A stretch of 64,000 nucleotides of DNA from Archegozetes longisetosus (Eukaryota; Arthropoda; Arachnida; Sarcoptiformes; Trhypochthoniidae): contig JAEMBT020000009.1 of assembly GCA_018873245.2 (NCBI GenBank), positions 10,063,288 to 10,127,287 of the forward strand. Direction: 5' to 3'. Below are positions 57,409 to 64,000 of this stretch, one piece after another. The first letter of the stretch is position 1. Every line of letters starts with the position of its first letter. Both the position numbers and the translations under genes were made by a program. The notes under the pieces were generated by a model. It searched no databases, was not told where the DNA came from, and was given only the letters and a program-made list of their open reading frames with translations.

Positions 57409-59725
57409 TACACGTCCGCTTATGTTTCATACTATTAACCATTGTATAGAAAAAGTTTTGTGTTAAATTATCACTAATAGCTCAAAGAGTTGAGAGTACT
57501 ATTGGTCAAAGAAAGCCGTGTCTTGAGTAATCCCGGAAACAAGTGCATATTTTCTGGGGTTTGCGAACTAATTGACTTGCTGTGCTTGACTTGACTTTTG
57601 CTGTGACTTACTTTTTCTATTAATGAAAAGTATGACTTAAATATGAATTAAAAATTGTTACGCAATCTCTTAAAATTGATACCTACTCATCAATAAACTT
57701 TCCGGGACTAGTGCATGTCTTCCTTTGAGTAAATGTACGGTTACTAAATCTGCTAGAGTTCAAATCTGTACACAAAATAATGAAAAGGGTACCCTTATAT
57801 ATATCTGCCTGAAATTTGCGATGCATTCCACTATCGCTTACTTAAATTTCTTTTAAATTGTTTTAAAGTTGAAATATTTTTACCAGAAAAATAGTAATCT
57901 TCGAACAAACTGCTAATTTTAATTCTATTTGTATAGATCTGTAGAAAATTTTATCAGTATGAATAAAAGTAATTTCATAAGACTATGTCGAGTGACTTTT
58001 TACAATTTTTTTCACAGGATAATAAATAAAACTTGAATTAACAATTCTATTGAACTTCTTATTCAACATAAAAATAATAAAATTATTTTTAATAAAAGCT
58101 ATCATATCTGTACACTTAGATGTACAAACAAAGGGTTTATCCACTTGCTGTGCAAAAGATTTCAAATCCTCATTATACAGATCAAATATGTGCATTTGGC
58201 AACTATAATTGAAATGAGAAATATAAATATTCTATCAGTTCTCCAAAAATTTATCTTGATTTTATCATTTATTTATATACATTCTGCAAAAGTCTCTAAG
58301 GATTATTTATATTTAATTTATTATTGGAATTTTTCGATAAGTGTTCTATAGCTAAAAAATAAAGATGCATACAATATTTAGATTTCAGTATATTTTTAAA
58401 ATGTCATCTTTAATGTCTGCTCAATTTCATTTGATATATGAAAGAGTCAGCTCATATAAGGAAAGAATTATTTTGATTTATTAAATTATCAGTGGATATA
58501 GGAAGTGTAATAAAATTCATGAGAAAAGCAGAGTTGTTTAATATGATAGTCCTTTATTAAATAAATGTTAAATCTCGAATATCTAATCAGTAAAAGTTTC
58601 TATATTAGTAACAGAAAGACACTCAAAATAGCAGTACATCTATTTTTTCTAATAAATTAATTGCATAGAGCAATAGATTAATGTAACTTTTTTCTTAAGA
58701 AGGGATAAATCATGCTCTACACGGTCACCAAATTTGCTAGAGCTCAAATCTTTACAAAAAAATAGTAATAATAAAGGGGGATCCTTATATATTTTTTGCC
58801 TAAAATCTAAGACACATCCTACTATCACTTATTTGCATTTCTTTTAAATTATTTTAAAGCATAAATATTCTTATCAGCCAAGTGAAAGTAATCTTCGTAC
58901 GAAATGCTAACTTAAATCATATTTCTTCAGATCTGTAGTCAGTTTTAATGATCAATATGAATGAAAGAAATTTATAAGACTTTGTCGATTGACCTTTTAC
59001 AAGTTTCTTTACAGAACAATAATTAACATTTAATTTAACAATTTCATTAAAAATTTTAATCAAAACAAATAAAACAAAATTAATTACATTTAATGAAAAC
59101 TGTTAAACCTGTACACTTTAATGTACAGATGAAAGATTGGCTGTACAAAGAACTCAAAATCTGTATGTCTAGTAACCGTAGTCGAGAGTGACATTAACAT
59201 TAACAGTTATATTAACTTATGTATGGAATAATTCAACACTAACACTATTCATTTGAATTCCGGGACAACTTAACTTTACTCCCTCGCCAAGACACAAGAC
59301 AGAGATGGCCATTCCGGGATTATCCCGCTCATTCCGGGACGGTTGGCCACCGTAACCTCACCCGAAGTGTTATACATCGTTGAATTCAGTTCATCGAGGT
59401 GAATATTTTAATACCTTACTTGACCACCCCTAATCTAAACCTGACCACTTCTGACCAACTCCCGACGGGAGTTATCGCACTCGGTAAGTAATATATCATT
59501 GAACTCAATACATTGAGTTGAGAATCTGATACATCACTCGACCATTTGTCTCAAGTAGTTCTCGAGATATTCAAAGAAAATTTTTTAAAATTGAAACTTG
59601 CAAATTTTCATGTAATAATTAGACATGCCGATTTTCAGTTTGTAATTGGAAAAACTCACAAAATACCAACGAGAGTGGTTCTGCTCGTTTGATTAGAAAT
59701 CGAAAAGCATCGAAGGTGCAACTAT

Positions 59726-60485
59726 CAGGCTGACCACCTCTCACGCAACTCGCGTGATTCTCACGTATCAGGGGGTCTGACTCACGTCTCCCGCATCGAT
59801 TACCTGCGTGAGGCGAGAGTCTCACACATTTAAAAAATTTATTTAAATTTTAAAATACATGTTAGAAACCAATTTCAAAACGAATAATTTCGATTTGTAT
59901 CATAGAATGACATGAAAAAATTTAAAATACTAAACGATAGACTGTAAAGCAAAATATATTTATGTAATTTTTAAAGCTGTCAAAAGTAAGTGGATCTGAA
60001 GATTTCCTTCAATAATGTATGCGTAAAAGTTTAATAGATGCAATATTAAAATTGCAATTGTAAGCAAAATATCTCAAATAAGGAAAAGACAAATTCAAAC
60101 AAAACTAATCAAGAGTCAAATTAAATAGTTTAGAATGTATTATCTCAGATCTATATGAATTGTGTTCAAATGAAGAAATAACGGGATGCTGAGAGAAGTC
60201 AAATGAGTATAGATTTGGTCAGAGCAGAAATCAGCCTAAAGTCTAGCATTAAGTTCGCTGATTACATTTCGAAGAAATTCAAATAAAAGTTGCAAAATCT
60301 AATAAAAGTACACATCAAATATAGTTAATTATTCGCTAGTAATTGATGTAATTCTCAGCATTAAAAGTTTTTATGTAACTTAAGTGTAAAATTGATTTAT
60401 CTCAGGAGTTTCATCGAAAAAATCGCTTACTTCCCCTTTGTATCAAAATCTCACGCAAGTGACCCGAACCGAGGTGGTCAGCCTG
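59726..60485. mobile_element. hAT-type nonautonomous element, exact 8-bp target duplication
   Basis: GCAACTAT flanks both sides (59,718-59,725 and 60,486-60,493). The ends are perfect 15-bp inverted repeats, CAGGCTGACCACCTC and GAGGTGGTCAGCCTG. The interior near the left end is GC-richer (CTCACGCAACTCGCGTGATT). At 760 bp without a transposase frame it is nonautonomous. Confidence 0.87.
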
Positions 60486-61907
60486 GCAACTATAGTTTCT
60501 GTCAGACAGCCTTTTAGTCATAGTGAAGCATATGTGATAACATAATACATTTTATATATTTGAGTTAATTAATATTTAAGTTATATATTAAATTTAATTC
60601 TCGGATACGTTGTGATGTAAAAAGAAAAAGTCGTATAATGACTGTAGTAGAGTAGTCTCTCTTGTGATAATTTCTCTCAAAATAACTCGAATGAAGTATT
60701 GTAATATGAAATTTAAAAAAGTCTGAAAATCTTAAAACACCGAACTTTCCTTTCGGTTTGAACCAAAAATGACCGCCGAATTGCATTTCGTTTAAACATC
60801 GAAATCCAGCGTGTTTAGCAACGATGTATCACGCTTGGGGGTAAGAGGGTCTGGAGACTCCTTGGACCCAACACTTTCACCCATATTGAGATTCAGCATC
60901 TCGAGAATTTTTTTCTCAGTGTTCGAATTAATATCTCAAGAGCTGAAATAGTAATGAGAATCTAACTTTTGTTTAAATTATTAATAATTTTCGAAAAATC
61001 TTATTTGACAAAATTTTACTTAGTTCTTCTTGAAAGTTTTATAAAATGATTTTCTGAAAAATAACCTTGAAAGGCTTGAAAGTTAAATTGAAATGAATTT
61101 CACATTTTGAAACTTAAAAAACATTAATTATACAATAATAAAGTTTTCAATACAAGGATTTAATAAAATTTTTAAAAATTAAAATTTCTCTGAATATCTC
61201 GAGAACTACTTGAGATAAATGGTTGAGGGATGTAAATTTATCAGAATTCTCGGCTCAATGTATTGAGTTCAATGATATATTACTTATCAGGTCCGACCAC
61301 TCCCGTAGGGAGTTGGTCAGAAGTGGTCAGGTTTAGATTAGAGGTGGTCAAGTAAGGTATTAAAATGTTCATCTCGATGAACTGAATTCAATGATGTATA
61401 ACACTTTGGGTGGGGGCCTGGGACTCCATTAGATCCAAACAATCCCTTTCACCCTTCAAAGTAATTCTTTATCAGAAATTTCGAACTCTGAGATCTTCAA
61501 ATCTCAAATTGCGGAAAATAAATTTTTATAAAATTATATATTCAATTATAATAAATTTAATTTGAAATCAATTTCAAGTTCGTTTTAACAAAAAATAAAT
61601 AAGGAATTCAATAGTTTCCATGAAAATTTAAAGCTAATTTTGATGCCTATTTATTTTGCTATCATAGTGATTTTTCAAAAAATTATATAAAAAATGTCCA
61701 TCATCTGGCTACAATTTACTGAAATCAGTTTGAAAATCGAATCACCCAGTCAAAATTTATTCGACTTTAATCGAATAAAGATAGTTGTTTCCAAAAGTCT
61801 ATGTAAATACCTCAAGTATTAATGTGTTTGTATGAAGGGATTATCTATCTGTATCCATCTATCTATATCTCCCCTTATTAGCAAAAATAAATTCTATTAT
61901 TCCAATA

Positions 61908-62420
61908 CAGTGTGTAAATAAATGGACTTAATAAAAGTTTTTGATTATAACTTTTAGAATAAGAATAATTAAAACTTGAAACTTTGCGACATATTTCAGT
62001 GGTAATGGGAGATTTTTTCATGTAATTCGAATTTCATTATCTCCTTCGATTTTGTCTATGTTCGATTTATGTTGTTAGATAAGGGATTGATTGGCCCCCT
62101 TACTCACCCGATTTCAATATTGAGATTTTAATCTATGGGGTTATTTAAAAGATGAAGTCTACGTACAGAATCCTCAATCTTTGGAAGATCATCATTCAAA
62201 CTGAAATCTTTAATATTCCGAATAGTGTCATCAATGATGTGATTGACAATTTCAAGTTGGGTTTCGTCACATTCATAAACAGAGTGGACGGCATATCGAT
62301 CGTATTCTATCATAATCTCCTATTAGTCCTTTTCAATTTTTGAAAATTTCATGTAAAAATGTTGAATAGTTTTTGAGAAATAAAATTTTACTTTAATGAA
62401 GTTCTTTCATTTACTCCCTG
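61908..62420 (+). mobile_element. Nonautonomous Tc1/mariner-type element with transposase C-terminus
   Basis: Ends CAGTGTGTAAATAAATGGAC and, reversed, CAGGGAGTAAATGAAAGAAC, with TA on both sides. The plus strand at about 62,075-62,340 keeps the end of a transposase: LWGYLKDEVYVQNPQSLED, then TEIFNIPNSVINDVIDNFK, a tail usual for this superfamily. The catalytic region is lost. Length 513 bp. Confidence 0.72.
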
Positions 62421-62537
62421 TATTAACTTCATAGTAATCTTTTTCATTACTAGTCCCTCCAATTCACCGGAGCTGTAACGTGCTGAATCGAGCACGTACT
62501 CTTCAGTCCTTCCCCTAACTACCAATCCTATTAGGCA

Positions 62538-62783
62538 GTGACACGCAGGTATCTTCATACCTGTTTGAAGAACCGGTCACGGGACATCTTCGTCACCAGT
62601 CTCATTTTAAAAGTAATCGCAAAATTCATGTCTCAATTATTGAGATTGGAATTCAAATATACTAAATTATTAGATGACTCGAATAAATTTATCGTTCCCG
62701 TTCAAAAGCTTAAGCAGTTACAATATCTAGATTTGGATCATTTCAATGAATTTATAAATGACGATTCTAAAATAAAGTTATGA
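62538..62783 (+). CDS. Short leucine-rich-repeat-like open frame (doubtful)
   Basis: The 81-codon frame contains LLRLEFKYTKLLDDSNKF and QKLKQLQYLDLDHFNEF, which has the leucine spacing of one or two leucine-rich repeats as found in F-box/LRR proteins. There is no complete domain and the related sequence at 48,112-48,230 is broken. It could be an exon or a fragment of a dead gene captured in the SLC5 tandem duplication. I do not recognise a product. Confidence 0.3.
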   Translation: MTRRYLHTCLKNRSRDIFVTSLILKVIAKFMSQLLRLEFKYTKLLDDSNKFIVPVQKLKQLQYLDLDHFNEFINDDSKIKL

Positions 62784-63590
62784 ATTCCTTCCAACAAATA
62801 AGTTATATTAATTTGAATTTTTGCAGTAAATTGACAAATAACACTTTGATAGCATGCTTAAAAATGGCAAAGAAAAAGTCTCAACAACATTTGGATTTCG
62901 CCTTTGGATCTTATCTCATCAATCAGACTTAAGAATTGAGAGATTGTTTACAACGTAATTTATTGCTGAAATTTGTAAAGATTACTGCAATTGAGATAAG
63001 AGTTCAGTAAGAACCATATTTAAAGGATATTCAAAGTCATGGTATCTCAAAATTAGATATCGGTTAACTTTTTGTATTTTCACATTTATACTATTGTGTA
63101 CTTTTATTTTCTTTTTACAATTCATATATTATTAAATAAATTATTATCGTTTAATTATTCTATTAACTCAGCAAATCATTTAAACTTATTTGACATATTT
63201 TCATGAATTATTTTATATATTCAAGTTTTCGCCCAAATTGACATGATAGGCAACCTTTTTCAAATAACCAAGAATTTAGTGGTCTAAATAAGCATTAACA
63301 ATCAAAAAAGCAAGTAAAACTTCTAACAACTGAGTGATAGATATAGTGGGTGCTGAATCTAAGCCTCTAATAAAGAATTCGGTATAAAACACTAATTTTT
63401 TGGTTGTTGGTGGTAGCAAAAGCATTTAAATTAGTTTTTATTTTTACCCGAAACTTATGAGTTTATTTTAAATGAAGTTTGAGTTGAATATCGATCCCAA
63501 ATTCAAGCGAATGAACATTTTTGATTGTTTAACAAATCGAAATATAATTTGAAAATATATTCAATAATAAAGTTATTAAAAATGAGAAAT
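62784..63590. repeat. Intergenic part of the tandem duplication (right copy)
   Basis: Diverged direct copy of 48,230-49,072. No gene is seen. Confidence 0.6.
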
Positions 63591-64000
63591 CTATAATCGT
63601 GTTGTCGTAGAAACTGTACCATTTGTATCGTTGCAATCAAAAATATTAGTCTTCTTATTATTACTCAATCCGTTTTGTTGAGTTGAAAGATTATTATTCA
63701 AAAAACTATGAATATTTTCATTGACGACTTTCTCATTTATTTGAAATACTACCGGTTGAGTCGTAACTTTAAGTTCCTATAGCACAGAATAAAGATCATT
63801 TAAAACAATTTGTGAAAATTTACTCAAATAACAAATTATGTTATAAATGCTTTTAAATAAAACTATATTTTATGCAAATTAATATAAATACTTGAATGCC
63901 CCTTCTCGTAAAGTCAATTCTTGGCTTTTGAGAAATTTCTTCATCTGTTTTGACACAATTTGGACATAGTTTGATGACTATTGGACTGAGAAGTGAAAGA
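63591..64000 (-). CDS. Second SLC5-family symporter, last two exons (partial)
   Basis: The last exon is 63,776-63,591 (61 codons plus stop, 186 nt, exactly the length of its counterpart), with ELKVTTQPVVFQINEKVVNE at its start. The penultimate exon runs from the window edge to 63,892, with LLSPIVIKLCPNCVKTDEEI and a GT donor at the same codon as in the gene at 49,073-54,318. The amino-acid frame is kept although the nucleotides differ, which argues that both copies are or were functional. The remainder of the gene lies beyond 64,000. Confidence 0.85.

Larger units (their letters stand above)
55598..59354. mobile_element. hAT-like nonautonomous element with nested insertions
   Basis: Ends TACGGTGGCTAAC and, reversed, TACGGTGGCCAAC are close to the GGGGTGGCCAACC style of hAT ends. 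The flanks TCCTCACC and ACCTCACC agree in 7 of 8 bases, consistent with an 8-bp duplication. It contains a palindrome (55,690-55,945), a Tc1 (55,948-57,408) and two diverged direct repeats of about 450 bp (57,715-58,165 and 58,695-59,165) with GTACACTTAGATGTACA-like motifs. No hAT transposase is present. Confidence 0.65.
55463..61545. repeat. Fold-back element with about 390-bp arms, heavily nested
   Basis: The right arm is continuous (about 61,165-61,545). The left arm is split: 55,463-55,597 and 59,355-59,615, with a 3.76-kb hAT-like element between. Landmarks that pair are GGTGAAAGGGATTGTTTAAA with GGTGAAAGGG-type sequence at 61,430-61,465, and AATATATCATTGAACTCAAT with its reverse at 61,265-61,290. 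The loop holds a separate hAT element. No protein of its own is evident. Confidence 0.72.

Noticed and set aside
58145..58351. Short hydrophobic frame
   Set aside because: Falls in a repeat of the nested hAT-like element; the repeat copy does not keep the frame.
60565..60786. 73-codon minus-strand frame
   Set aside because: No domain recognised, and it lies within the loop of the fold-back element.

Overview
This is an AT-rich nuclear window from a eukaryote, most likely an arthropod with a compact genome, possibly a mite. The reasons are introns of roughly 50 to 100 bp, a family of multi-pass receptors of gustatory-receptor type, short CCTAA/TTAGG tracts, and very many Tc1/mariner, hAT and Harbinger relics. 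The species cannot be named from sequence alone. No rRNA, intact tRNA, CRISPR or prokaryotic operon structure is visible.

Layout. Positions 1-7,300 and 27,400-33,200 are direct copies of one segment: end of a mariner, a receptor fragment, a decayed Tc1, a deleted DUF4817-type element, a non-coding stretch, then a two-exon receptor gene on the minus strand. The left copy carries an extra 1.57-kb Harbinger element that is cleanly absent from the right copy. Positions 7,300-16,900 hold decayed receptor units, fold-back elements, a piggyBac-like MITE, a second mariner and two SINE-like copies. Positions 16,900-20,250 hold a 0.86-kb element with perfect 25-26 bp ends and a decayed zinc-finger/hAT-like gene.

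Positions 20,409-41,540 form a large inverted duplication. Each arm carries a head-to-head receptor pair (22,932 minus with 25,344 plus; 33,046 minus with 39,017 plus) around its own palindromic spacer. The right arm is interrupted by a frameshifted APE-type LINE with a 2A-like DIEPNPGP motif and an 11-bp target duplication. Four near-complete receptor loci are recognisable: three have an intact frame and one has a single-base frameshift or a truncation in each remaining copy (two intact in the direct duplicates, one intact at 39,017; the loci at 22,932 and 25,344 are broken), plus four or more relics.

Positions 41,540-48,000 are mostly MITEs and non-coding DNA. Positions 49,073-54,318 hold the best host gene, a 17-exon SLC5-type sodium/solute symporter on the minus strand (about 678 aa). 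Its two 3' exons reappear at the right edge (63,591-64,000), so the window catches a tandem gene duplication. Between the copies lies a nest of transposons: a fold-back element (about 55,463-61,545) containing a 3.8-kb hAT-like element, itself containing a Tc1, and a separate 760-bp hAT element with an exact 8-bp target duplication.

The main biological story is a rapidly duplicating, inverting and decaying chemoreceptor cluster used repeatedly as a landing site by DNA transposons, next to a tandemly duplicated SLC5 transporter.
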